From the NCBI RefSeq assembly GCF_018069875.1, contig NZ_JAGQDF010000002.1, positions 1 through 64,000 on the forward strand: a stretch of DNA of 64,000 nt. Direction: 5' to 3'. The stretch's first letter is position 1. Every line of letters starts with the position of its first letter. The translations under genes and the position numbers were made by a program. The notes under the pieces were generated by a model. That model saw nothing but the letters and a program-made list of their open reading frames with translations. It made no database searches and was not told the DNA's origin. Shown here one piece after another: positions 26,657 through 35,947 of the stretch. The stretch comes from Ideonella alba (GTDB lineage: Bacteria > Pseudomonadota > Gammaproteobacteria > Burkholderiales > Burkholderiaceae_C).

Positions 26657-27988
26657 TCAGAAAGCGACCACCACCGATGCCGCCAGCATGTTGTTGGTCT
26701 TCTTGAGGGCGCCGGTCTTGACGTCTTCGAACACCGCGCGGTCAGCACCGTCGAGGCGGTACTCCAGCTTCAGCGTGGTGCTGGTGTCGAACAGGTACTT
26801 CAGACCGGTGGTGACCGCCCAGCGGTTGGCGCCACGGTTGGGATCGGCGGGGTTGGCGCCGATGCCGTTGCGGCCGTCGAAGGTGGTCGGGTTGTCGTTG
26901 GCGTCCACGAAGCCGGTGTAGCCGAACAGGCCGCCACCGTTCTTGGTGTTGCGGATGTAGTCGGCGCGGATCAGGCCCTGCAGGCGCGGGTCGAACAGGT
27001 AGCCGGCCAGGCCGGACAGGCCCCACCACTGGCTGTCACCCCCGTTGGTGGCGGCGCCCTTCTGGCGGCCGAAGCTGGCCTGGCCCTGCAGCGTGATGTC
27101 GCCGCGGGTGAAGTAGCCATCGACTTCGAGCAGCTGGGCCATCGACGGCAAGCCGGTGTTGAAGTTGGTGGCCCGGCCCACCAGTGCGGCGGCGCCCCAG
27201 CCGGCGAACTCGCCCTTGGCGTAGTCGACGCGCGCGGCGATCACCGGCCGCTTGTCGCCGCTGTCCTTGATGGTCTTGTTGACGTTGCCCAAGGCCCAGC
27301 GGATCCACCACTTGCCGTCCTTGATGTCCATGCCGACACCGGTGTAGTTGGTGGGCAGCGTGAAGTCATACAGCAGGTTGTGCGAGGTCAGCGGGTTCAG
27401 CGTGGGCTGCTGGTACTCGTAGCCCGACCAGTCGGCGATCTGGCCCACCAGCAGGCGGGTCTGCAGGTCGCCCAGCGGGATCGACACCGTGGCTTCCTGG
27501 ACGATCGATTGGCCATCGACGACCGCGCCGGTGCCGCGGTTGGGCGCCAGCGTGAGCTTCCAGATCACGCCGCTGTCGGTTTCCTTGGTCAGGTCCAGCA
27601 CCGCGGCACCCATGTAGGAGGTGTCGTAGTTGTAGCCGTCGCCCTGCTGGTTCAGGAACTGCACGCCGGCGCGGTTCTGGCGCTGGTTGTAGACGAAGGT
27701 GGGCTCGATGTAGCCCGAGATCTTCAGGCCCTTGTAGCCCTGGTCGGTGAAGTTGTCCTGGATGGCCTCGGTCTTGACCGCGATGCGGTTGAACTCGGCG
27801 GCCTGCTCAGGCGTCATGCCCCACTGGGGCTTGGTGGCGGCGGCGCCGTCAAGCTTCTTCTCGAGGTGGGCCACGCGCTCCTTCAGGGCGCGCAGCTCCT
27901 TGAGCAGCTCTTCATTGGACTGCGCGGCCACCGGGAATGCGGCGGACACGGCCAGGGCGAGGAGGGTCGGACGCAGCAACAAGCTCAT
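26657..27988 (-). CDS. DUF3138-family outer-membrane beta-barrel protein
   Basis: A 443-residue protein. It has a Sec signal peptide ending VAAQ near residue 22 and a short Leu-heptad coiled coil (about 24-45: NEELLKELRALKERVAHLE), as in trimeric porins. Many alternating amphipathic strands rich in Gly, Tyr and Trp follow, ending in ASVVVAF with a terminal Phe, the barrel-assembly signature. Residues near 95-115 (SGYIEPTFVYNQR) begin the barrel. I place it in DUF3138, whose function I do not know to be established. It sits between potI and puuC, so it may be an outer-membrane entry channel for the polyamine taken up by PotFGHI. The ATG at 27988 follows AAGGAA. Confidence 0.85.
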   Translation of the reverse strand: MSLLLRPTLLALAVSAAFPVAAQSNEELLKELRALKERVAHLEKKLDGAAATKPQWGMTPEQAAEFNRIAVKTEAIQDNFTDQGYKGLKISGYIEPTFVYNQRQNRAGVQFLNQQGDGYNYDTSYMGAAVLDLTKETDSGVIWKLTLAPNRGTGAVVDGQSIVQEATVSIPLGDLQTRLLVGQIADWSGYEYQQPTLNPLTSHNLLYDFTLPTNYTGVGMDIKDGKWWIRWALGNVNKTIKDSGDKRPVIAARVDYAKGEFAGWGAAALVGRATNFNTGLPSMAQLLEVDGYFTRGDITLQGQASFGRQKGAATNGGDSQWWGLSGLAGYLFDPRLQGLIRADYIRNTKNGGGLFGYTGFVDANDNPTTFDGRNGIGANPADPNRGANRWAVTTGLKYLFDTSTTLKLEYRLDGADRAVFEDVKTGALKKTNNMLAASVVVAF

Positions 27989-28028
27989 GGAGGGTTCCTT
28001 CTGGCTGGGGTTGTCTCTGTGGTGGTGT

Positions 28029-28871
28029 TCAGTGGCGGGCCGCTTCGGCCATCTCGCGCTGGCGCTTGCGCTCGGCATTGGCGATCGCGTAGCTCGCGAG
28101 CACGGTGCCGATGGCAACGACCAGCACGATCAGCGTGGCGATCGCGTTGACGCTGGGGTTCAGGCCCAGACGGGCCCGGGAGAAGATGACGAGCGGCATC
28201 GTCGTGGAGCCGGGGCCGGACAGGAAGGCCGACAGCACGACGTCGTCGAGCGACAGGGTGAAAGTAAGCAGCCAGGCCGACATCAGCGACTGGGCGATCA
28301 TCGGCAGCGTGACCAGGAAGAAGACCTGGCGCGGACGCGCACCCAGGTCCATCGCGGCTTCCTCGAGCTGCGGGTTGAGCTCCTGCAGCCGGGCCTGCAC
28401 CACCACCGTGGCGTAGGCCATGCCCAGCAGCAGGTGGCCCATCCAGATGGTCAGCGCGCCGCGCTCCGGGAAGCCCAGCGCGCGCTGCACCGACACCATC
28501 ATCAGCAGCAGCGACAGGCCCACCACCACCTCGGGCATCACCAGCGGCGCATTGACCATGCCCGAGAACACGGTGCGGCCGAAGAAGCGCTTGTACTTGA
28601 CCAGCGCGAAGGCCGCGAAGGTGCCCAGCACGACCGAGCCGCAGGCGGTGAAGAAGGCGATCTTCACCGACAGCCACAGGCCGGTGAGCATCTCCTGGTC
28701 GTCCAGCAGGGCCGCATACCACTTCAGCGTGAAGCCGCGCCAGACGTTGGCCACCGGCGAGTCGTTGAAGGAGTACAGGATCAGGGCGATGATCGGCAGG
28801 TACAGGAACAGGTAGCCACCGGCCAGCCAGCCCTTGCCGAAGCGGCGGTTGAAGTTGGGGGTCAAGCGCAT
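28029..28871 (-). CDS. potI: Putrescine ABC transporter permease PotI
   Basis: A 280-residue inner-membrane permease with six helices. The EAA loop carries EEAAMDLGARPRQVFFLVTLP, the coupling helix that contacts the ATPase. It is the second permease of a PotFGHI-type importer: its start is one base after the potH stop. The C-terminus is basic and cytoplasmic. Assignment to PotI rather than PotC rests on cluster order potF-G-H-I and putrescine catabolic neighbours. Confidence 0.93.
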   Translation of the reverse strand: MRLTPNFNRRFGKGWLAGGYLFLYLPIIALILYSFNDSPVANVWRGFTLKWYAALLDDQEMLTGLWLSVKIAFFTACGSVVLGTFAAFALVKYKRFFGRTVFSGMVNAPLVMPEVVVGLSLLLMMVSVQRALGFPERGALTIWMGHLLLGMAYATVVVQARLQELNPQLEEAAMDLGARPRQVFFLVTLPMIAQSLMSAWLLTFTLSLDDVVLSAFLSGPGSTTMPLVIFSRARLGLNPSVNAIATLIVLVVAIGTVLASYAIANAERKRQREMAEAARH

Positions 28872-28872
28872 G

Positions 28873-29802
28873 TCAGCGGTTCTCCTGCGCTTCGGCCTGG
28901 TACTTGTTGAAGATGGCCAGTGGCACGATGATCAGCAGGATCATCACCACGGCCACGCTGGAAGCCATCGGCCAGTCGTTGTTCGAGAAGAACTCGTCCC
29001 AGACCACGCGGCCGATCATCAGTGTTTCAGGGCCGCCCAGCAGCTCGGGGATCACGAACTCGCCGACGCAGGGAATGAAGACCAGCATCGAGCCGGCGAT
29101 GATGCCGGCCTTGGACAGTGGCACCGTGATGCGCCAGAAGCCCTGCCAGGGCGTGGCGCCCAGGTCGGCCGCGGCTTCCAGCAGGCGCAGGTCCATCTTG
29201 GCCAGGTTGGAGTACAGCGGCAGGATCATGAAGGGCAGGTAGGTGTAGGTCATGCCCAGCACCAGCGAGAACGGCGTGTTCATGAACTTGCCTGGCGCGC
29301 TGATCAGGCCGCCGGCCACCAGCAACTGGTCCACGCCGGTGACGATCAGCAGGTCGGACACCCAGCCGTGTTCAGACAGCAGGGCCTTCCAGGAGTACAC
29401 CCGCAGCAGGAAGCTGGTCCAGAAGGGCAGCATCACCAGCATCAGCAGGGTGGGCTGGATCGTGGGCTTGGCGCGCGCCATGAAGTAGGCGAACGGGTAG
29501 CCGATCAGCAGGCACAGCAGGGTGGTCACCGCCGCGTACTTCAGGCTGGCGATGTAGGTCAGGAAGTAGAGGTCGTCGCTGGCGATGAACTGGTAGTTGG
29601 TGAACTTCAGCGTCAGCGCGAGCACCCCTTCCTTCCAGGTCAGCACGTCCTTGAAGGTCACCGTCTCCATCTCGGAGACGCTGATCTTGGCCAGGATCAG
29701 GAAGGGGAACAGGAAGAACAGCAGCAGCCAGCCGTAGGGCAGGGCGATGACGCCGGTGCGGCCGGTGAACAGGCGCTGCAGGCGCCGGACCAGGGCTTTC
29801 AT
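28873..29802 (-). CDS. potH: Putrescine ABC transporter permease PotH
   Basis: A 309-residue permease. A basic N-terminus, a first helix WLLLFFLFPFLILAKI, further helices and an EAA loop (LEAAADLGATPWQGFWRITVP) are visible. It forms the membrane channel with PotI. It lies 10 bases after potG and is contiguous with potI. The periplasmic loop after helix 1 is long, as in PotB/PotH proteins. Confidence 0.93.
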   Translation of the reverse strand: MKALVRRLQRLFTGRTGVIALPYGWLLLFFLFPFLILAKISVSEMETVTFKDVLTWKEGVLALTLKFTNYQFIASDDLYFLTYIASLKYAAVTTLLCLLIGYPFAYFMARAKPTIQPTLLMLVMLPFWTSFLLRVYSWKALLSEHGWVSDLLIVTGVDQLLVAGGLISAPGKFMNTPFSLVLGMTYTYLPFMILPLYSNLAKMDLRLLEAAADLGATPWQGFWRITVPLSKAGIIAGSMLVFIPCVGEFVIPELLGGPETLMIGRVVWDEFFSNNDWPMASSVAVVMILLIIVPLAIFNKYQAEAQENR

Positions 29803-29812
29803 GGCTGCGTCC

Positions 29813-30925
29813 TCATTGGGTCAGCACCACGTGGGCCGAGCGCGACCAGTGCGCCCAGACGCTGTCGCCCCAGGTCAGCTCGTCGTCGCGCTGGCGCACG
29901 GTGTTGGCCTGGCTGACCTTGAGCATGGCGCCACTGGCCAGCTTGACGCGGTAGACGGTGAAGCTGCCGAAGTAGGACATCTCCTCGATCGTGCCCCGCA
30001 CGGTGTTGTAGTCATCGGCCGGCTTGTGGCGGGACAGGTGGATCTTCTCGGGCCGCAGCGCCACCGTGACCGGCATGCCCTGGGTGCCGGTGATGCCGTG
30101 GCCGACGAAGTGCTTGCAGTCGTCGCAGCCGATGACCACGTGGTCGGCGTAGTCCTCGTCCAGCGTGCCTTCCATGAGGTTGACGTTGCCGATGAAGTCG
30201 GCCACGAATCGGGTCTGCGGGGTCTCGTAGACCTCGGAGGGCGAGCCCACCTGCAGGAAGCGGCCTTCACTCATCACCGCCACGCGCGAGGCCATGGTCA
30301 TCGCCTCTTCCTGGTCATGGGTCACCATCACGCAGGTCACGCCGACCTGCTCGATGATGTTGACCAGCTCGATCTGGGTCTGCTCGCGCAGCTTCTTGTC
30401 CAGCGCCCCCAGGGGCTCGTCCAGCAGCAGCAGCTGCGGCTGCTTGGCCAGGCTGCGCGCCAGCGCCACGCGCTGCTGCTGACCGCCCGAGAGCTGGTGC
30501 GGCTTGCGCTTGGCGAACTTGCCCAGCTGCACCAGCTTGAGCATGGCATCCACCCGCGCGGCCACCTCGTCCTTGGGCAGGCCGTCGCGCCGCAGCCCGA
30601 AGGCGATGTTGTCCCACACCGTCAGGTGCGGGAACAGCGCGTAGGACTGGAACATCATGTTCAGCGGCCGCTCATACGGCGGCAGCCCGGCCAGGTCCTG
30701 GCCGTTGAGGATGATGCGACCGGAGGTGGGGGTCTCGAAACCCGCCAGCATGCGCAGCAGCGTGGTCTTCCCGCAGCCCGACGAGCCGAGCAGGGCGAAG
30801 ATCTCGCCCTTGGCGATGTCGAGGCTGACATGGTTGACGGCCTTGTAGCCGCTGAAGTCCTTGACCACATCCTGGATCTGGAGGAAGTGGGCGTCGGCGC
30901 TGTTGCTGGCGGGAGAGGGACTCAT
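29813..30925 (-). CDS. potG: Putrescine ABC transporter ATP-binding protein PotG
   Basis: A 370-residue ATPase. Walker A is GSSGCGKTT, the Q-loop follows, the signature is LSGGQQQRVALARSL, Walker B is LLLLDEPLGALD, and the switch His is in VTHDQEEA. The C-terminal TOBE-like domain (about 245-370) is typical of spermidine/putrescine importers. It energises uptake through PotHI with PotF as receptor. The ATG at 30925 is 20 bases after the potF stop. Confidence 0.96.
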   Translation of the reverse strand: MSPSPASNSADAHFLQIQDVVKDFSGYKAVNHVSLDIAKGEIFALLGSSGCGKTTLLRMLAGFETPTSGRIILNGQDLAGLPPYERPLNMMFQSYALFPHLTVWDNIAFGLRRDGLPKDEVAARVDAMLKLVQLGKFAKRKPHQLSGGQQQRVALARSLAKQPQLLLLDEPLGALDKKLREQTQIELVNIIEQVGVTCVMVTHDQEEAMTMASRVAVMSEGRFLQVGSPSEVYETPQTRFVADFIGNVNLMEGTLDEDYADHVVIGCDDCKHFVGHGITGTQGMPVTVALRPEKIHLSRHKPADDYNTVRGTIEEMSYFGSFTVYRVKLASGAMLKVSQANTVRQRDDELTWGDSVWAHWSRSAHVVLTQ

Positions 30926-30945
30926 GGTGTTCCGGTCGCGAGGCC

Positions 30946-32061
30946 TCAGAGGCCGGTCTTGAACGAGGTGAAGGTGCGCGTCATCAGCCGGCGCAGGTCG
31001 TTGTTCAACGAGTCCGGCGGCACCATCTTCTTCATGTCCTCGTCCGACAGGAACACGGTCGGGTTCGACGCCACTTCAGGCTTCACGAACTTCTTCGATT
31101 CCTTGTTCGGGTTGGCGTAGAACACCTTGTTGGTCAGCTGCGCATGCACCTCGGGGCGCAGCACGTAGTTGATCCACTTGTGGGCATTGCCCGGGTGCGC
31201 CGCATCGGCGGGGATGACCATCACGTCGAAGAACAGCAGACCGCCGGTCTTCGGGATCAGGGCCTGGATGTTCTGGCCGGTCTTGCCATCGATCGCGCGC
31301 TGACGGGCGATGTTGATGTCACCCGACCAGCCCAGCGCCAGGCAGATCGAGCCGTTGGCCATGTCGTTGATGTAGCCCGAGGAGCTGAACAGGGTGACGC
31401 TGGGGCGCACCGACTTCAGCAGCTGCGCCGCCGCGGCGTAGTCGGACGGGTTCTTGCTGAACGAGGGCTTGCCCAGGTAGTGCAGCGCGGCCGGCACGAT
31501 CTCGGAGGCCGAGTCCAGGAAGGATACGCCGCAGGACTTCATCTTCGAGATGTACTCGGGCTTGAAGACCAGGTCCCAGGCGTTCTCGGGCATGGGCGTG
31601 CTGCCCAGCGCCGCCTTGACCTTGTCGACGTTGATGCCCACGGTGGTGAAGCCCCAGAGCCAGTCGACCAGGTAGTCATTGGTCGGGTCCATGGCCTGCA
31701 GCTGCTTGAGCACCGCCGGGTCCAGGTTCTTCCAGTTGGGGATCTGGCTCTTGTCGAGCTTGCGCAGCAGGCCGCCGTCGATCTGCAGCTTGGCCCAGTT
31801 GGACGAGGGCACGACGATGTCGTAGCCGGTCTTGCCCGCCACCAGCTTGGCGTGGACGATCTCATTGTTGTCGAAGTTGTCGTACCGGACCTTGATGCCG
31901 GTTTCCTTCTCGAAGTTCTTGATCGTGTCTTCGGCGATGTAGTCGGACCAGTTGTAGATGTTGAGGACCTTCTCCTCTTCCTGTGCGAAGGCCTGACCGG
32001 CTGCGAGCAGCAGGCTGGCGCTGGCCAGGGCGAGGACCGAGCGGACGGATCTGAACTTCAT
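30946..32061 (-). CDS. potF: Putrescine-binding periplasmic protein PotF
   Basis: A 371-residue binding protein with a Sec signal peptide (MKFRSVRSVLALASASLLLAAGQAFA). The mature protein opens with the polyamine-receptor segment LNIYNWSDYIAEDTI. Acidic and aromatic residues for diamine binding are seen in WGFTTVGIN and GWSGDINIA. It captures putrescine or a related diamine for PotGHI. A possible promoter lies 90-120 bases upstream. Spermidine or agmatine binding cannot be excluded. Confidence 0.94.
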   Translation of the reverse strand: MKFRSVRSVLALASASLLLAAGQAFAQEEEKVLNIYNWSDYIAEDTIKNFEKETGIKVRYDNFDNNEIVHAKLVAGKTGYDIVVPSSNWAKLQIDGGLLRKLDKSQIPNWKNLDPAVLKQLQAMDPTNDYLVDWLWGFTTVGINVDKVKAALGSTPMPENAWDLVFKPEYISKMKSCGVSFLDSASEIVPAALHYLGKPSFSKNPSDYAAAAQLLKSVRPSVTLFSSSGYINDMANGSICLALGWSGDINIARQRAIDGKTGQNIQALIPKTGGLLFFDVMVIPADAAHPGNAHKWINYVLRPEVHAQLTNKVFYANPNKESKKFVKPEVASNPTVFLSDEDMKKMVPPDSLNNDLRRLMTRTFTSFKTGL

Positions 32062-32151
32062 GGTGGTGAGACCTCCGGGGTGGCTTGGGGTAGGGGAGTG
32101 ACAGTGGCGGTCCTCAGCGGAGGCTGGCGGATCGCGCCCATTCAGCGGACG

Positions 32152-32181
32152 AGTCTAGGTGGCGGTTGACCAAGGCTGCAA
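32152..32181 (-). promoter_or_regulatory. Candidate promoter for potFGHI
   Basis: On the minus strand TTGCAG (32176-32181) and TAGACT (32152-32157) are 18 bases apart, a moderate sigma-70 match in the 174-base gap between the aminotransferase and potF. It would allow transport genes to be expressed separately from the upstream catabolic genes. Confidence 0.35.
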
Positions 32182-32235
32182 CGGGGGTTGCGAGGGCTGT
32201 CGGGCGTCCACCACGGGGGCGGCACCCGACCACGC

Positions 32236-33648
32236 TCACAGCCAGCCCTGGCGGGTGGCGTCGGCCAGCGTCAGGTCCAGGCACTTGCGCACCAGGGCCA
32301 TCAGCTCGTCGATCTGCGCGCGCGACATGACCAGCGGCGGTGCAATGATCATGCGGTCGCCGACGGCACGCATGATCAGGCCGTTACCGAAGCAGTGGCC
32401 GCGGCAGACCATGCCCACTTCCAGCTCCGACGGGAAGAGCGTGCCCTTCGCCTTGTCCTTGACCAGCAGCAATCCCGCCATCATCCCGCAGTGATCGACA
32501 TCGCCCACCAGCGGGTGATCCCGCAGCGACTCGAACTGCTCAGCAAGATACGGGCCCACGTTGTCGCGCACATGCTCGACCAGGCCCAGTTGCTGGATCA
32601 GCTTGATGTTGGCCACCGCCACCGCCGCCGCCACCGGATGACCCGAGTAGGTGAAGCCGTGGTTGAAGTCGCCGCCCTGTTCGATCAGCACCTTGGCCAC
32701 GCGGTCGCCCACCATCACGCCGCCCAGCGGGATGTAGCCCGAGGTCACGCCCTTGGCGAAGGTCATCAGGTCGGGCTTTGAGCCCATGGTCTGGCTGCCG
32801 AACCAGTTGCCGGTGCGGCCGAAACCGCAGATCACCTCGTCGGAGACCAGCAGGATGCCGTACTGGTCGCAGATGCGCTGGATCTCGGGCCAGTAGGTCT
32901 CGGGCGGCACGATCACGCCGCCGGCGCCCTGCACCGGCTCGCCGATGAAGGCGGCCACTTTCTCGGGGCCGACCTCCAGGATCTTGGCCTCCAGCCAGCT
33001 GGCGGCCACCTTGCCGAAGTCGGCGCGGCTCATGTCGCGGCCGTTCTCGTACCAGTAGGGCTGGTCGATGTGGACGATGCCGGGAATCGGCAGGCCGCCC
33101 TGGGCGTGCATGTAGCTCATGCCGCCCAGCGAGGCACCGGCCATCGTGGAGCCGTGGTAGCCGTTCTTGCGGCTGATGATCACGTGGCGCTCGGGCTGGC
33201 CCAGGATGTCCCAGTAACGGCGGACCATGCGCACGATGGTGTCGTTGCCCTCGGAGCCCGAGCCGGTGAAGAACACATGCTCGAAGCCGGGCGGCGAGAC
33301 CTGCGCCAGCAACTCGGCCAGTTCGATCGACGGCGGCGTGGCGGTCTGGAAGAAGGCGTTGTAGAAGGGCAGCTCCTTCATCTGGCGCGTGGCGGCGTCG
33401 ATCAGGGCCTGCTGGCCGTAGCCGACGTTGACGCACCACAGGCCGCTCATCGCGTCGAGGATCTTGTGGCCCTCGCTGTCCCAGATGTAGATGCCCTCGG
33501 CCTTGGTGATGATCCGAGAGCCCTTCTTGCTCAGGCTGCCGAAGTCGGTGAAGGGGTGCAGGAAGTGCTTGGAGTCGGCCTGCTGCCACTCGCGGGTGCT
33601 GCGCTTGGTCGCCACGGCGGGCGCCTGGATGACGATGTTGTCTTGCAT
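32236..33648 (-). CDS. spuC: Class III aminotransferase, putrescine/polyamine:pyruvate type
   Basis: A 470-residue PLP enzyme of the omega-amino acid aminotransferase group. The Schiff-base lysine is K299 in FAKGVTSGYIPLGG, the cofactor Asp is in LVSDEVICGFGRTG, and the N-terminal substrate-site aromatic segment is WCVNVGYG. Close relatives (SpuC in Pseudomonas) transfer an amino group from putrescine or cadaverine to pyruvate, giving an alternative to the gamma-glutamyl route. It lies 28 bases after puuA. A beta-alanine or other amine aminotransferase is possible. Confidence 0.88.
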   Translation of the reverse strand: MQDNIVIQAPAVATKRSTREWQQADSKHFLHPFTDFGSLSKKGSRIITKAEGIYIWDSEGHKILDAMSGLWCVNVGYGQQALIDAATRQMKELPFYNAFFQTATPPSIELAELLAQVSPPGFEHVFFTGSGSEGNDTIVRMVRRYWDILGQPERHVIISRKNGYHGSTMAGASLGGMSYMHAQGGLPIPGIVHIDQPYWYENGRDMSRADFGKVAASWLEAKILEVGPEKVAAFIGEPVQGAGGVIVPPETYWPEIQRICDQYGILLVSDEVICGFGRTGNWFGSQTMGSKPDLMTFAKGVTSGYIPLGGVMVGDRVAKVLIEQGGDFNHGFTYSGHPVAAAVAVANIKLIQQLGLVEHVRDNVGPYLAEQFESLRDHPLVGDVDHCGMMAGLLLVKDKAKGTLFPSELEVGMVCRGHCFGNGLIMRAVGDRMIIAPPLVMSRAQIDELMALVRKCLDLTLADATRQGWL

Positions 33649-33676
33649 GGTGTTGCTCTCGAATCAGGTCGGCAGG

Positions 33677-35044
33677 TCAGACGTGCAGAAGGAGGTGCTC
33701 GCGCTCCCACGGCGAGATCACCTTCATGAACTCGGCGTGCTCGATCTCCTTGACCTCGGTGTAGACGGTGACGAAGGACTCGCCCAGCACGCTGGCCAGG
33801 TCCTTCTCGTTGCGCAGCAGGTTCAGCGCTTCGCCCAGGCTGCGCGGCAGCTGGTACTCGCCCAGGTAGGCGTCGCCCTTGCACTCGGGCGTGGGGGCGA
33901 CCTTGTTCTTGATGCCCAGGTAGCCGCAGGCCAGGGTGGCGGCCAGCGCGACGTAGGGGTTGGCGTCGGCGCCGATCACGCGGTTCTCGATGCGCCGGGC
34001 CTGGGGCGAGGCCAGCGGGCTGCGGATGCCCACGGTGCGGTTGTCGGTGCCCCACTGGATGTTGATCGGCGCGGCGGTGAAGCGGGCGAGGCGGCGGTAG
34101 CTGTTCACATAGGGCGCGAACAGCGCCATGGCCGCCGGGATGTACTTCTGCAGGCCGCCGATGTACCAGTAGAACTCGTCGCTGGGGCTGCCGTCTTCCT
34201 TGCTGAAGATGTTGCGGCCGGTCGCCTTGTTGACCACCGACTGGTGGATGTGCATGGCGCTGCCCGGCTCACCGGCGATCGGCTTGGCCATGAAGGTGGC
34301 GAACATGTCGTGGCGCAGCGCGGCTTCGCGCACCGTGCGCTTGAAGAAGAAGACCTCGTCGGCCAGGCCCAGCGGGTGGGCGTGGAAGAAGTTGATCTCC
34401 ATCTGGCCGGCACCGATCTCGTGGATCAGGGTGTCGACGTTGAGCTCCATCTTGTCGCAGTAGTCGTAGACGTCCTCGAACAGCGGATCGAACTCGTTGA
34501 CCGCGTCGATCGAGTAGGCCTGGCGGGAGGTCTCGGAGCGACCGCTGCGGCCAATCGGCGGCTTCAGCGGCATGTCGGGGTCGGTGTTGCGGGCGACGAG
34601 GTAGAACTCGAGCTCGGGCGCCACCACCGGGTCCCAGCCCTCGGCGGCGAACAGGTCGCAGACGCGGCGCAGCACGGAGCGGGGCGCGAAGGGCACCAGC
34701 TGGCCGTCGCGGTCGTAGCAGTCGTGGATCACCTGGGCGGTGGGGTCCACGGCCCAGGGCACCAGCCGCACCGAGGCCGGATCGGGCCGCAGGTGCATGT
34801 CGTGGTCCATCGGGCTGATGACGTCGTAGTAGGGGCCTTCCTCGGGGAATTCGCCGGTCACGCCCATGGCCACGACGGCCTCGGGCAGCCGCATGCCGCG
34901 GTCCTCGGTGAATTTCTCGCGCGGCAGGATCTTGCCGCGGGCCACGCCGGTGAGGTCGGGCACAAGGCACTCGATCTCGGTGACGCGGTGTTCATTGAGC
35001 CAATGTTCAAGCTCGTGGAAATTGAAGAGTTCTTTGCTGGCCAT
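33677..35044 (-). CDS. puuA: Gamma-glutamylputrescine synthetase (GS family)
   Basis: A 455-residue glutamine-synthetase-fold ligase joining glutamate to putrescine with ATP. Features include APELEFYLV, IGAGQMEINFFHAHPL, the ATP site GSAMHIHQSV, NSYRRLARF, NRTVGIR and RIENRVIGADANPYVALA. Lack of the adenylylation-type Tyr loop and the polyamine context favour PuuA/SpuI over ordinary GlnA. It is followed by the aminotransferase and preceded by puuD after a gap with two hairpins. Confidence 0.93.
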   Translation of the reverse strand: MASKELFNFHELEHWLNEHRVTEIECLVPDLTGVARGKILPREKFTEDRGMRLPEAVVAMGVTGEFPEEGPYYDVISPMDHDMHLRPDPASVRLVPWAVDPTAQVIHDCYDRDGQLVPFAPRSVLRRVCDLFAAEGWDPVVAPELEFYLVARNTDPDMPLKPPIGRSGRSETSRQAYSIDAVNEFDPLFEDVYDYCDKMELNVDTLIHEIGAGQMEINFFHAHPLGLADEVFFFKRTVREAALRHDMFATFMAKPIAGEPGSAMHIHQSVVNKATGRNIFSKEDGSPSDEFYWYIGGLQKYIPAAMALFAPYVNSYRRLARFTAAPINIQWGTDNRTVGIRSPLASPQARRIENRVIGADANPYVALAATLACGYLGIKNKVAPTPECKGDAYLGEYQLPRSLGEALNLLRNEKDLASVLGESFVTVYTEVKEIEHAEFMKVISPWEREHLLLHV

Positions 35045-35081
35045 GTCGGCACCTGGATGGTTTCGCGCGCGGGTTGGGTGT

Positions 35082-35123
35082 GCTCCCCGCTGGGGGGAGC
35101 GCCGGGCCGCGCGGGCCCCGGCG
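35082..35123. repeat. Two adjacent G+C hairpins in the puuD-puuA gap
   Basis: GCTCCCC (35082-35088) pairs with GGGGAGC (35094-35100), and directly after it CGCCGGG (35100-35106) pairs with CCCGGCG (35117-35123). There is no T-run on the minus strand, so simple termination is unlikely. They could stabilise or process the transcript between puuD and puuA. Confidence 0.5.
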
Positions 35124-35134
35124 TGTTCAGAGCG

Positions 35135-35947
35135 TCAGTTGCGGGCTGGCTGAGGGGCCCGGTGGCGGTCGCGGTAGGCTCGGCAGGCTTGGCCGAAGGC
35201 GCCCAGCATCGCGATCGACTGCGGGTTGTCGGCGGCCAGCCACTCGGGGTGCCATTGCACGCACAGGCTGAAGCCCGGCGCGCTGGCCACCGAGAAGGCT
35301 TCCACCAGGCCGTCGGGCGCACGCGCTTCGACGCGCAGCCCATCGGCCAGGCGATTGACCGCCTGGCCATGGACCGAGTTGACGCTGAACTGCGTGCCGG
35401 CGCCGAACAGGCCAGCCAGGTGGCCGCCCGGCTGCACCGTCACCGGGTGGGCGGCGCCATAGGCCTCGGCCGCGGGCGCGCCCTCGCGGGGGCGGTGGTC
35501 GTCGTGGCCGTCCACCTCATGCACCGCCTGGTGCAGCGAGCCACCCAGGGCCACATTGGTTTCCTGGGTACCGCGGCAGATGCCGAACAGCGGAATGCCA
35601 CGCGCCAGTGCGCGGCGGATCAGCGGCAGGGTCCAGCCGTCGCGCAGCGGATCCAGCGGCAGCGAAGGGTCATGGACCTCCTCGCCGAAGTGGCTGGGGT
35701 GCACGTTGCTGGGCGAGCCGGTCAGCAGCACGCCATCGGCCATGTCCAGCAGGGCGTCGATCTCGGCGGCCTCGGCGGCCGGCACCACCAGCGGCAGGGC
35801 GCCGGCCAGGCGGACCGCGTCGATGTACTTCTTGCCGGCGATGTGGAACGGGTGCTCGCCCAGCATGCGGTTGCAGGCCGGCACCAGCACGACCGGCTTG
35901 GCGGCAGGGTTGTCAGGGGGCAGGGTCATGTCGTTCATCGTGCTCAT
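35135..35947 (-). CDS. puuD: Gamma-glutamyl-GABA hydrolase (class I amidotransferase, peptidase C26)
   Basis: A 270-residue hydrolase releasing GABA and glutamate from gamma-glutamyl-GABA. The nucleophile is C124 in FGICRGTQE; the His-Glu part of the triad is in VQWHPEW near residue 240. VPACNRMLG near the start is a family segment. Its ATG at 35947 overlaps the puuB stop (ATGA). A second in-frame Met three codons later is also a possible start. Confidence 0.94.
   Translation of the reverse strand: MSTMNDMTLPPDNPAAKPVVLVPACNRMLGEHPFHIAGKKYIDAVRLAGALPLVVPAAEAAEIDALLDMADGVLLTGSPSNVHPSHFGEEVHDPSLPLDPLRDGWTLPLIRRALARGIPLFGICRGTQETNVALGGSLHQAVHEVDGHDDHRPREGAPAAEAYGAAHPVTVQPGGHLAGLFGAGTQFSVNSVHGQAVNRLADGLRVEARAPDGLVEAFSVASAPGFSLCVQWHPEWLAADNPQSIAMLGAFGQACRAYRDRHRAPQPARN

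Noticed and set aside
35082-35123. Mobile-element end or IS remnant
   Set aside because: Only two short hairpins; no transposase, no target duplication and no flanking terminal repeats.
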